A DNA stretch of 64,000 nucleotides from Cenococcum geophilum 1.58 (taxonomy: Eukaryota > Ascomycota > Dothideomycetes > Gloniales > Gloniaceae). Location of the stretch: contig KV748193.1 in assembly GCA_001692895.1 (NCBI GenBank), positions 496,001 through 560,000 of the forward strand, read 5' to 3'. Within the stretch, counting starts at the first letter, position 1; each line of letters opens with the position of its first letter. Positions 24,090 to 34,092 of this stretch are shown piece after piece. The notes below the pieces were generated by a model that saw only the letters and a program-made list of their open reading frames with translations, had not been told where the DNA came from and did no database searches. Both the position numbers and the translations under genes were made by a program.

Positions 24090-24956
24090 TACGGCCGACC
24101 GTATTGTAATACCAATGGTATTGTTATACATGGAGTCACGTGTTGGGTTAATAAGCAGGAAAAAGGAGGCTAAAGCGTGGCTAAGCATCCCAAAAGGGTA
24201 TAGGGCATTTATTTCACAGGCTAAGTATAACCCCTCCCATACAAAATCTCTACTGGTTATAACGATTTTGGTAGGGAAAACTTAACGATATTGTGAATAG
24301 TCAGTATATCGTAATATTACACCAAAAAAATTTGGATTAAGGGGTGTAGATCGTAATATGGAGTATATCGTTGTAATCAGATATCGTACTAAAGAGTTTC
24401 GACTGTAGTATTAGGTATAGATAAGCTTCTACTCTACCTATCCCCGCCTTCCGCCGGCCGCTATTATACCATTTCTTCCTACGGTCGCGATTAGGCGGCA
24501 TTTAATTGGCCTAGGAGTTCATAGGAGTTTATAGGAGCTTATAAGAGTTTATAAAAGTTGGCAAAAACGTAACCTAGTTATATTCCAGCTAGTAACGGTA
24601 TACGTAGTAGGGTAACGCGTCCCGGCGTCCTATACATAAGCGTTCTAGTTAACTTAGGAGTTCGTAGGAGTTCATAGGTATTTGCAGAAGGTTATAGGAA
24701 TTAGCTTGCAACAAAAAATAGACGTAATTTGGTTATAGTATAGATAGTAGTGGGTAGAACGGCCCATAGGTGGCATAAAAATGAGTTTTAAAAACGCGTT
24801 CAAGGTTTTACGCGCTATATCTTATGCCTCTAAATTAATTATAATTAGTATTTATACGTATAGAATTAAAGTTTATTACCTAAAGATTAAAATGCATTAA
24901 ACAAAACGATAATAACTGTTAATGGGGTCTCTTGTAGAGTCGGTTGAAGCTAAAAT
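24090..24956. other. Region between the helicase relic and the right inverted repeat
   Basis: No ORF. It holds the presumed promoter side of the minus-strand helicase and inverted copies of the ACTCC-type subterminal repeat (24501-24560, 24650-24690). CA/TG dinucleotides reappear progressively from about 24100 rightward, marking the fading edge of RIP. Confidence 0.5.
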
Positions 24957-25186
24957 ACACGATCTAAAACATTTAGTTTACACCAAAGTGACGCCTATAA
25001 GCTCTTAGACGCTTCGCAGAAGATTTGCTAGTGATAGGGGGTGCGCAGGGGGCTAAAACTAGTTCACGGTTCTGATTGGCCCAGGAGTTCGCAGGAGTTA
25101 GCAGGACTTGGCAGGAGTTAGTGTGCGGCCCGTGCGTTACCCTGAGTCACCGAAATCTTCTGCGAAGCGTCGGATTTATGAGATAA
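24957..25186. repeat. Right terminal inverted repeat (little RIP)
   Basis: Partner of 16032-16262, but with CA/TG retained, for example the unmutated subterminal array at 25072-25125. Its own internal stem is perfect: 25008-25026 pairs with 25153-25171 (19 bp). The 8-bp duplication CAATAATA follows at 25187-25194. Confidence 0.85.
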
Positions 25187-25194
25187 CAATAATA

Positions 25195-25716
25195 TCCCTT
25201 ACACGACTAGCAGAGGCGGAAGGCGCTAAGAACTCAATTTGGCTGCCGACTGTGTCGAATACCGCTCTGCAAGGAAGAGGACTGCTAGAAGGATCATATA
25301 GCACGACTAAACACCAAGAAACAAGCCTTGTATATACTTTGTTCTATATATATGCAGCCTCATTTAACGACGACTATGATTTTGATGTTTTCTCGCACGG
25401 GCCACCACTTGAGTCCCTTGACGGTGCAAGGGATACAACATCGTTTCAAACGATGTTTGCCAAGAACCAGATTCGATATTTTAAACGACTAACTAAATAC
25501 TGCTAGTAAGTGTCGATCGCTCGTTTCGACTTGCTTACACTAATTATCGAACGAATATATCGTTCCATCGAAACCCCTCTAGTACCAAAGAAAAGCAAGC
25601 GGGCTTTGCGGCTCCGCCTCGCGGCTCCGCCTCGCTCAGAAAGGCTTCGTCATACGGGGCAACTCTTGGCAGAAGATCTTCAGCCTGATGCATCACAATC
25701 TCAACGAGCGACTACA
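25195..25716 (+). promoter_or_regulatory. Upstream region of the CorA-like gene
   Basis: Non-RIP sequence between the transposon end and the chosen ATG. An open frame covers 25108-25506 but begins inside the transposon repeat and has no early ATG, so I do not call it a gene. A good 5' splice site (GTAAGT, 25506-25511) lies at its end, so a 5' UTR intron or an upstream exon cannot be excluded. A 13-bp direct repeat GCGGCTCCGCCTC occurs twice near 25607-25635. Confidence 0.4.
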
Positions 25717-27343
25717 ATGGATCTAGACGCCATAACGGAGGACTCTCCCACTTCAGAGGGCGACATGAAGAGGCCTTACGACGCGCCAAAACGGTCATAT
25801 CGAGCTCACGTGAAGGCACAGTGTACTCGCAACCCTTGCTTTATGAACCTTTACCAGTTTCTTTCTGATCCAAAAGAGCAGCAAAATGGGTGTCGGCTAT
25901 GCGCTATTGATTTTCGGAAAGGAATGGACAAGCCAATAGTACGGCCGAAAATTGCTTTGGAACAGTTGAATACTGAGATCCAGGCGCACCAGTTTGCTTC
26001 AGACGAAAAAGCACTTGAGGGGCGAATCTTGATCATTGAGGATCTAACCAGGGATCTCGTCGAATTCTTGGGAGTCAAGCTGGATATCGATCCCTTATTC
26101 TTTTCCTTGCACCTACATACCGTTCATAGAACGGGCTCACGACACCAGACACCGGACGAGGCCACGTTACCATCACGACTACTATCGCAAGACTTCGTCA
26201 ATGTATCCTATCATCGATCAGTAGTCTGCGAAGGCAACATACCGTTCAAAGGACGGTTCCTAAGAGCTTCAACAATAGAGCGAAAACTGGTGTTCCTTCG
26301 TTCCACAAAAGTCGGCCTTGCTCAGCATTGCGCATCAGTCATACGAATAAGAAAGCGGGAAGGTTCTTGGCTCTGTGAGTACGCTTGATATTTAGCTTGC
26401 CATTCAGCTAATCTTGACAGCACTGATACTCGTGGATCCGCCTATTGGTGACACATTTATCAGAGACGATGGTCAGGAAAACGACAGACAGAGACTCTCG
26501 TTACATTTGAGGCCATTCCTTGGCGCTTATGAAGATTTCATGGAGCCAGTATCAGTCTCAGAGAGCCCTGAGGAGTCTACTCGTAGAGATGGAATGTTCG
26601 AGGATCTTCAGCAATACTGGACGCGGGAAAGACCGGCGTGCTTTGACTTAAAGAGCCCGTCCATTCAATCACTAGCATACTATGCCCTAAGAATAATTGC
26701 TGCGGAGTGGGTGAAGTACGTGGCTGTCATGCAATACTGCATAAAGCAGTACGAATACAACCACGATAGACTTCCAGCGCTCTCGCTCGACAGGTTTGAC
26801 AAGGACCTCCGGGAACTTCAAAGCTGGAGACGCCGTACTATGGTTTCGCAAGGGAAGATTAAATCTGTTTTGCGATTCCTTTCTTCAAGAGAATCTACAT
26901 CGAGTCATAAAAGTAAGGAACGCGAGCTGGAATGGCTGAGTGGCGACTTCGAGCACATCAACAGCAACATAGACGCAGTGGGTCGGCGCTTAGAAAGCAT
27001 GCTCCCCGTCGTAATGAGCTTTATTCAAATCACCGATGCGCGACGATCATTTGCTGAGACGGCAGATATCAGTCGCTTGACGGTCCTTGCTCTCATCTTC
27101 GTTCCTTTGACCTTTGTCTCCAGCCTCTTCAGTATGAATACTGAGAATCTTCCTGGGAGAGGAGATTTTTGGGTGTACTTTGCTGTCGCTATACCGCTGA
27201 CAGGGTTGGTTGTACTTATTGCGCGGCCACCTGTTGCTCTTGCGAGGAGAGTGATTAATTGGATTGTGGAGCGAAGAAGGCAACCTTTTGTACAAAGACG
27301 AAGCAAAAGTGAGAGTTCAATTGTGAAGGAACCAGTAGCTTAG
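25717..27343 (+). CDS. CorA-like (Mg2+ transporter-like) membrane protein, one intron
   Basis: Spliced CDS 25717-26374 joined to 26421-27343, 526 residues. The start is the first ATG of the frame (MDLDAITED), in a good context; the frame is open upstream to 25507 without a Met. The N-terminal half (about residues 45-220) includes GRILIIEDLTRDLVEFLG, common in fungal CorA-like proteins. After the splice comes LILVDPPIGDTF, then a long helical region with an acidic/basic coiled stretch (about 330-425). Two C-terminal membrane helices follow, about 439-457 and 469-487, and a basic tail. The loop after helix 1 reads SMN where true CorA channels have GMN, as in many fungal relatives, so ion transport is unproven. 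RIP-free, normal codon use: the one gene here likely to be functional. Confidence 0.88.
26375..26420 (+). other. Intron of the CorA-like gene (46 nt)
   Basis: GTGAGT donor at 26375, branch-like GCTAAT at 26407-26412 and CAG acceptor ending at 26420. Splicing joins the two open frames in phase (one base of the codon before the intron, two after) and produces the conserved junction GSWL-S-LILVDPP. Without splicing the first frame ends at 26388. Confidence 0.85.
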
Positions 27344-27825
27344 AAACATGGTCGGCAGGAGTCATTGGAAGTCTGATTGCAATGGTCGTACTGGAGCATG
27401 CGCAGACAATTATCGCGCCGCGTTGAAGTCAACAAATCCACTACATTGGCCACTCTCTCAGTGAGAATGGTCACGATATTGAAGCGTCAAGGAGAAAGGA
27501 ACAATCAGATTGGAGACCTCGAGATCGTTGCATCGACTGGCTATCGTTAGGGGTGCGTATACGCGATTTTCACGGAGGCCTGGAGAATTTTTGGAAGTCT
27601 GCTTTTGAGGGCCGTTTCTTGGAATTCATGCAAGGAACAGCAATGCTGGAGAAAAAGCAAATGTTCGGAGTAGGATATCGCTAGATTAGGTCATGACGAC
27701 ATCGTTACCATTACAAACCATCTAGAGCACGTGAAATACAGACATTACGAACGACCTCACTGCCAACAAAGATTAGCTGAACATCTCAAATTGCAAGTTT
27801 CAGTCAAAAAATTCAAGTCCTCATT
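27344..27825 (+). other. Downstream of CorA-like gene, possible gene remnant
   Basis: RIP-free. A frame at about 27428-27685 (ends GVGYR, stop at 27684) is open for over 80 codons with no early Met, and contains WRPRDRCIDWLSLGVRIRDF. I recognise no family. It could be an exon remnant or the CorA 3' region. Confidence 0.25.
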
Positions 27826-27827
27826 AT

Positions 27828-28268
27828 TTGCATGGATCCATGATTATGGGGAAGCCTTTTCATCGTCTACTAGCGTTTTACTCAAGCCGCAGTCCTCATT
27901 CCAATGCTCAGACGATTCACCTCATGGACTCCCTACGCGGAAATCTCGCACTAGGCCTCGATTTTCCCGTCGCCCTTATCGTTGCACTTGGCAGACGTCT
28001 CTTCCTTAGGAATACCGGCTTCTTCAGCCTCTCCATACATATACCTAAGGTGTCCACGGAGAAGACGCTTCTCGATGGGGTGCCGATCAACGAAAAGCAC
28101 AACTACTCATGCTCCAAGATCGTCAGCCTCGCAAAGAAAAAAAACGGATGGGCTGGTGCGGGCGATGCTCTCGGTCTTTGGGCACTCGCCGCAGATGTAA
28201 GAACAGGCCTCTTGTCATTGCTTGAAAGGGGAGGATATATTAGCTTTCCAGGATGGCACGCTACATGA
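27828..28268 (+). CDS. Hypothetical protein, 146 codons, doubtful
   Basis: ATG-initiated frame (MHGSMIMGKPFH) in the RIP-free island, with a weakly hydrophobic middle (LDFPVALIVALGRRLFL). Overlapping frames of 60-90 codons exist on both strands, so coding is not certain. No domain recognised, no clear signal peptide. It may be one exon of a longer gene or a fragment left between insertions. Confidence 0.3.
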   Translation: MHGSMIMGKPFHRLLAFYSSRSPHSNAQTIHLMDSLRGNLALGLDFPVALIVALGRRLFLRNTGFFSLSIHIPKVSTEKTLLDGVPINEKHNYSCSKIVSLAKKKNGWAGAGDALGLWALAADVRTGLLSLLERGGYISFPGWHAT

Positions 28269-28915
28269 ACGTATTGAAGAGAGGAAATAGAACCCAAGTT
28301 CTTCCGCTTTAGAGGGGAAGGCCTATATGTGCAAGTCGAGCGCTTACATTAACAAAGTTTATCCGTGCTTTTGGATCGAGAAAGTTGCACCAGCAGGAAA
28401 GGATGCCATTTTTCAAGGCCTCTGCTTCTTGCAAATGTCTCGGGGGCGTCACAATCCTCCGATTCGAAAATTGAGCTCACGCATCGATGCAATCAGTCCA
28501 TACTGTCGGTCACCAATATGAACTATCCGAAGAGGACCTTTTGGACTCATCCGCGGCAGGGCTCCCAACGATAACCTTATTCATTCATTTATCGCGATAT
28601 GCTTATCGTTATGAAGTGATATGAATACGATATTGAATTTTATGAATGAATGAATATCCATAAGCTTATGAATATATATATATGATTTAGAGCGTTGGTG
28701 GTAGTCGGTGGTGTTGTAAAGGGGTAGTGTAGTATTCGCAAAGGATTGTAAATACGCCTATCGTTCTAAAATATACGCACGATCAAAATTTTATTAATTT
28801 ATATTAGGATGGATGCAGGAGCTATTAATGAGTTTATTGGTTCGAGAGACAGAAGGGGGGTAACGATTTGGGAGGACTCCGAGGACAATCGCCTCCCTCA
28901 AACGCCTTGCCAGGC
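28269..28915. other. Island edge, no convincing gene
   Basis: A 64-codon frame at 28327-28521 has no recognisable content. At 28579-28656 an imperfect inverted repeat (ATTCATTCAT / ATGAATGAAT) lies in AT-rich DNA. The sequence stays RIP-poor up to the hAT element at 28924. Confidence 0.35.
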
Positions 28916-29130
28916 CTAGTGATCAGTGTAAGAGATGGATGGATTGGATCTAGATCCAAATCCAGTTAGCCTTAAATCCATTAAATCCATCGGATCTGGA
29001 TTAAGATCCAAACTTTATCCATACCCAGGCTTTAATTTTGCCGTATATTAATCTAATTCTGGCAATTTTCGCCACTTACGTAACATAACGGCCTAGTGTA
29101 GTTTTTAGTATAATCTAACTATAGCTATTT

Positions 29131-29337
29131 ACTAAGCTCTACCGCAGTTGTCCACTAAGTTCCACCGTAACTATCTACTAAGTTCTACTGCTACTCTCTA
29201 CTAAGTTCCACTATAACTGTCTACTAAGTTCCACTATAACTGTCTACTAAGTTCTACCGTAACTGTTTACTAAGTTCTACTATAACTATCTACTAAGTTC
29301 CACCGCAACTATTTATTAAGTTTTACTATAATTTATA
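29131..29337. repeat. 23-bp tandem repeat, 9 copies
   Basis: Units of ACTAAGTTCCACTATAACTG plus 3 bases, differing by transitions, about 200 bp inside the left end of the hAT element. Subterminal repeat arrays can be transposase-binding sites in hAT elements; here this is inference. Confidence 0.85.
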
Positions 29338-29363
29338 GACCCTAACTTCTACTAACTAATTAG

Positions 29364-29390
29364 GATTTTCTATACTCGGTATAGAAAATC
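29364..29390. repeat. Conserved hairpin B, copy 1
   Basis: Perfect 12-bp arms (GATTTTCTATAC / GTATAGAAAATC) with a 3-bp loop, flanked by CTAATTAG on the left and GCTATTAGCTTA on the right. The same unit occurs at 43993-44019 and 55323-55349 in Gypsy-3 and Gypsy-4. Confidence 0.9.
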
Positions 29391-29445
29391 GCTATTAGCT
29401 TACTTACTACTAGCGCCTTAATAGCACTTATAAGGATTACTTAAA

Positions 29446-31552
29446 CTCCACCACACATGCAACCTTACCAAAAGGTAGCGCCACACTCCAAAACTTACGC
29501 ATACCCATCTTACCATCAAAAACAATTGATTTTCTAACTTTCAAGACCTAATTCCTACTGCCTAGCGAGCTAGAGGTGGATTTATTTGTCATTTTACCCC
29601 CTTTTCCCAACAGAAAAAATTTCTCTAAGGGTGGCCCTAGCTTATAAGCGAGGCACGGACAGGAACACCAAAACTACTACCACTACTACTAATACCAAAA
29701 CTACAAAATAGGGGCTAGTTTCTCTACTACCTCTTAGCCTAATCTCCCCAGAAATCTTCTAGTAGGATTAGTAAGGAGAAAAGGGTATAAGAATAGTAAA
29801 AACTAGGAAAACCCCCCTATAAAACACAAAATGCCAAGGCCCGGTAGGCCTAAAATGAAACCCCCTATAGAAATAAGTAATAATGAGTCTATATCTACAC
29901 TCACTTTTTCTACCCCTTCTCCTTCCCCTGGCCTATTTGGGACAGGAGAAAAAGAGGACATCCTCAGTCTTCTACTGAAAAAGAAAACCAAAAACCTGCA
30001 AAAAAGATAACTAAAATAAGGACTTTTATGGCTGGTATACCTAGTATATCTTTCTCTTCCCTTTCTCCAAAACAACACCTATAAAAGGCTCTAGATAGCC
30101 TAACCCAGGCCTATAAAGGGCTAGAAGAAGAAGAAGAAGAAGAAGAAGAAAATAAAAAGAAACAAGTTAAACAGCTAAAGGACTATACACGTAGTGTCCT
30201 AGTAGGAGAAAACCCCTTTATAAAAGGAAAAGAAAAGACAAANNATNTCCTAAAAGGACTAGTNNAAGAAGTAAGAGCTCTCNNTAAGNAGGTAGCCCCT
30301 ACTAAAGAAACCTACGCAGAGAGGCTAAAGAAGGACCTCCCTACTTCGTCCTCTCTACCCTCCTTATCACTATTATTTCCTACTCCTTCTACTTCTACTA
30401 GAAGTAAGAAAAGGCAGCTATAAGAAAGAAAGCTAGTCCTAATTACAGACTAAAAGGACTAACCTTTAGATACCTTCTCTATACGAAACAAAGTTAATTA
30501 ACTATTTGCATTAAAACTATAAGTAGAAAAACCTGTTTTAGCATCCATAGCTAGAACTAAAGGAAAATAAAATATTCTCCTTACGACTACGGAAGAGTAT
30601 AATGCGGATTTCCTAGTTAAATATAAAGAAATCTAGTATAACTGCTTTACCTTTTAAAGAGAACAAAAACTAAAACCTTAGGTTTAAATTATAGCCTATA
30701 GGGTTCCTACCCTACCTTCCTTAGGAGAAGGAGGCTCTAAGCTTCTAAAAGAAGAAATTAAGACCTTTAATTCTATAAGGATACAAGGACTACCTAGATA
30801 GATCTTATCTAGTGTAAAAAGATACAATCCATAGACCAGATTTGGCTCTATAGTTTTTACTATAGAGAACGAAGAAAAAAGACAAGAAATCCTTAAGTAA
30901 AAAGAGATATCAATTGCAGGTANAGCTACTAAGGTAGTAAAATACCTCNANGTCTCTCCTACTACGCAGTGTACGAGCTGCCAAAAATTTGGCCATATAG
31001 GAGACAGGTGCTCTACTAGGGCCTGCAGATACTGTGCGGCTGCATATTTATCTAAAGACCATTCCTATTCTACCTGTATAATAATAGGCAAGCCTTGCCA
31101 GCATACCACCCCTCTTTGTATTAATTGTAAAGAAAAACGCTTTGCTAATAGTAAAGACTGCGAGACTCTTAAAGTTGCTAAACTAGTACGCGAAGAAGAT
31201 TCTATAGAAGAATAAAAACAGATAGGATTCTAGAAGGAGGCAACTCCTACTAGGCTTAAAAAGATATTAGAGAGCAAAAGGACAGAAATAAATTGTAAAA
31301 GGACAGGGACAGGGGTTAGGATTTCTTATAGTTATTCTTACCATTTTCTCATTCCCTAGTAGTTGTAGTATCTTAGTATTTTACTAGGAAACTATAAACT
31401 CCTAATTTAGGGGTTTATAAACTACTAGGACATAGCTATTAGTATATATTAAGCTGCCTAGAAAGGATTTATATATATAGAACTATAGCGCTATAGCCTA
31501 AGGCTGCATGTGTAGTATTGTACGTAGTATAATACAATGGATTAAAAAAAAT
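29446..31552 (+). mobile_element. Gag-only LINE copy 1 (Tad1-like, 2107 bp)
   Basis: Flanked by a perfect 12-bp target duplication GGATTACTTAAA (29434-29445, 31553-31564) and ending in an A-rich tail (ATTAAAAAAAAT), the hallmarks of target-primed reverse transcription. It contains one ORF relic, a Tad1-type ORF1/Gag, and about 200 bp of 3' sequence. No reverse transcriptase is present. A second copy with the same layout lies at about 58976-61311. Confidence 0.88.
29831..31345 (+). pseudogene. Tad1-like LINE ORF1 (Gag) relic
   Basis: It starts at ATG 29831 (MPRPGRPKMKPPIEI). An acidic/basic low-complexity stretch (poly-Glu codons near 30127-30150) is followed by a region typical of Tad1 ORF1: NILLTTTEEYNADFL near 30575, then SIVFTIENEEKRQEIL near 30850. 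Three CCHC zinc knuckles follow, the first being CTSCQKFGHIGDRC (30970-31011), then CRYCAAAYLSKDHSYSTC and a CINCKE-containing one to about 31160. The knuckles are well preserved; stops upstream are RIP-type. The protein would bind RNA in the retroposition particle. N bases at 30243-30290 and 30923-30950. Confidence 0.85.
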
Positions 31553-31599
31553 GGATTACTTAAATTAATAACCTCTACCTTTTAAACCTAATTAACTCT

Positions 31600-33900
31600 A
31601 AAGAAGTTAACTTTATAGGCTTAAGTAGAGTTATATTAAGTCTTAAATTAATAATCTTATTTTTATCCTAGGAGTAGAGATATAAAGTTACCTAAATTGT
31701 ACTCTACTTAAGGTAGTTATAGTATTTTATAGTTACCTAACTAAGATAGCTAAAGATATACTCTGGCTTATTACTTATAGCTAGAATTAATAAAAGATTA
31801 ATAGCCATTTAAGTAAGGTGTGGGTACTATTTACGGCCAATAGTTCTTTACTACTTAATTAGGGTCTTATAATCTTTAACTTAATTCTATATATAATAGC
31901 AATTATATTTATCTTATACGGTAGTAAAATAACGTTAATCGCCATTTTTCTAAAGACCTTTTATCCTAAAAGCCTCTATAATATTAAGCTTACGCCTAGG
32001 CTTTTTTTTAAAAAAAAAATAGAGCTTCTAAAATAGGCTATTACTTATAGTCTATAAGCTATAAATACTTAACTAATTTACGGGCAGACGTAATCTAAGT
32101 CTTTATATACTCCTACTAAGCTTCTATATACTGCCAATTACATCTAAAATAGAGGATAACTATAGCGATATAGGCTGCTAACTTATTAATCTTTGTATAG
32201 TACTGTTAAGCCTTATTAAGTACAAACTTAATTTATATAATAAAATACTATTCTCCTTTAATTAATAAGGGCGGTATAAATTTAAAGGGTTTATATATGG
32301 AGGTAAGTTCTTTAATAATATATTTAATATCCTACTAAATATTAACTAGCCTATATAACTTACTATTACCTAATTAGCCTTATAGGTTTATAGTTACAAC
32401 CTAATATAGTTTAAGTAAATTTTTATACTATATTAGAACCTCCTAATTATCTATAGTAAGCGCATCTTTAAAGATTATATTTTAAGCATTATCCTAGTCT
32501 TCTAGCTAAGTAAATTCTAGCCTCTCTTTTAGTTATCTTACGCGTTGCTACTCTAACTATATAAAGTCTTTAAATAGTATATAAAGCTAATTTAGTATAT
32601 AAAATTCCTTATAAGTGCTATTTTAGCGGGTAGCGTTAGATTAGGAGAGGTCTTAGGTTATTATTATATCCTATTAGTCCTCTAGGAGGATGCTTTAGAA
32701 ATACATCTTCTAGCCTAATAATTTATTAGCACTATTAACTAATTTATACTTTTAGAACTACTTACTTTTATACTATCAATGTCTTCTCTAAGGGCTTGTA
32801 TATATCTATATAATTAAGTTATAAGCTTTACTAACTAGTCCTTACTTCCTCTACGTCTATAACTATACCTTTATATTTTTAGGTACTATATTCTCTGCTT
32901 TAAATAAATCTAAATTATAACTATATAAGAGGTAGCGGGTAATAATATTAATAGTATAGCCGGCGCTTAATTGGATTAAGGTTAAACTCCTTTATAATAG
33001 CCGTTATCGCTATATTATTATTAGTTGCGTTATTTAGCATAAAATACCTAATCTGCTTATTCTTAATACTAAAGTCTTTAATTACGGAAATTATACCTTT
33101 TATAATATTAACGCCAGTATATAAGCTAGTCTATTCTAAAATAGTAAGAAGAGTTACTTAAGGCTTAAAATCTTTATTAAGAAAGTAGGTAATAACAATA
33201 TTAAGTAAAAGAAGGCTGCCTAACGTTTATAGGTTAAAAAATAAATAGATCTTACTAACCGCACGTTATAGCTCTCTTTTTATTACCGCCTTATATTAAG
33301 TATAACCCTTAATAATTTAAGATCTAACTAACTATTTACTAGGCATATATTCTACTGCTTAAGGCGATAGATATTTAATAAACTTATAAAAGACCGGCCT
33401 ATTAACTTACTTAAAAGATATATTATTATAGACAATCTATTAAAAAAAAAGTCGCCTAAATATCTTCTTATTAAATGTACGCGCTAACTTATTAAGAACC
33501 TACTACTTTTAGAAATTATTTATATTAAGACCTTTAAGTATAAAGATTAACTTTAACGCGTACAGCACCTCCTTACCCTTTAATTAAATATACAACTATA
33601 GACTACTTAAATATACTTTATAATATTAGGGCTTCCTTTATAGATGTTTTAGCAGTAGGCCTTAATACTATATTTATAATAACACTCCTTATAAAGCTAC
33701 TACCGGTCGCTAGTTTTATAGTTCTTTATTAATACGCCTAATCGCTAAATTAGGGAGGAGAGCTTACCATTACCTTTAGAAATTAAAATAATATAGTTAA
33801 GTAATCTATTTTAGTTAACCTAGAACTAATTAAACTAACTTTAATCTTTAGGAGGAGCTTTACTAGCGCGCACTTTAGTGAACTAATTAGCGCTAAATAT
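31600..33900 (-). pseudogene. hAT transposase relic
   Basis: Minus-strand coding relic. The clearest part, near 33090-32870, reads IKDFSIKNKQIRYFMLNNAT followed by NNNIAITAIIKEFNLNPIKR and then RLYY..YYPLPLI. This matches the fungal hAT core, where a D-N-A-x-N-N-D motif precedes an RLRC-x-GH-x-x-NL motif; Asp, Cys and His have been lost by G-to-A and C-to-T changes. Other segments are shifted or full of stops. The position inside a TIR/8-bp TSD element supports the call. Boundaries are approximate and I could not locate the C-terminal dimerisation domain with confidence. Confidence 0.72.
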
Positions 33901-34092
33901 ACTAAATATTAGAGTTGTTATAAGAGTTAAGATCTTAAGTATATTGGGATTAGGCATTAGCGTTATTTAAATTATAGTAGATTAATTAGGCTTAGTTATA
34001 TTAGAGACTTAATCTTTTAGCCTTACTACTATATCTAATAAGTTAGGAGACTAGGCGGTATAGCAGTAAGGCTACTAGGTAGGGCTATTTTA

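Larger units (their letters stand above)
16032..25186. mobile_element. Large DNA transposon (9155 bp) with two convergent genes
   Basis: Seen: terminal inverted repeats of about 230 bp (16032-16262 and 24957-25186). The outer ends are TTATCTAATAAATCAGAC on the left and TTATCTCATAAATCCGAC reading inward from the right. A perfect 8-bp duplication CAATAATA flanks it (16024-16031, 25187-25194). Inside are a plus-strand pseudogene resembling fungal DUF6589-type proteins, a GC-rich simple-repeat segment, and a minus-strand RecQ-type helicase pseudogene. Short subterminal repeats (units like ACTCCTATAA) point inward at both ends and recur internally. An 8-bp TSD is known for hAT and KDZ/Zisupton superfamilies, but the ends lack CAGNG. 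The superfamily is not settled. Confidence 0.8.

Noticed and set aside
25108..25506. 132-codon ORF before the CorA-like gene
   Set aside because: Its first 79 bases lie inside the transposon inverted repeat, and it lacks an ATG until near its end. It may be 5' UTR or part of an upstream exon, but not a stand-alone gene.
29131..29337. CRISPR-like array
   Set aside because: Units of 23 bp are contiguous with no spacers, in a eukaryotic transposon.
29803..30078. 91-codon minus-strand ORF
   Set aside because: Antisense to the LINE Gag ORF start; no domain.
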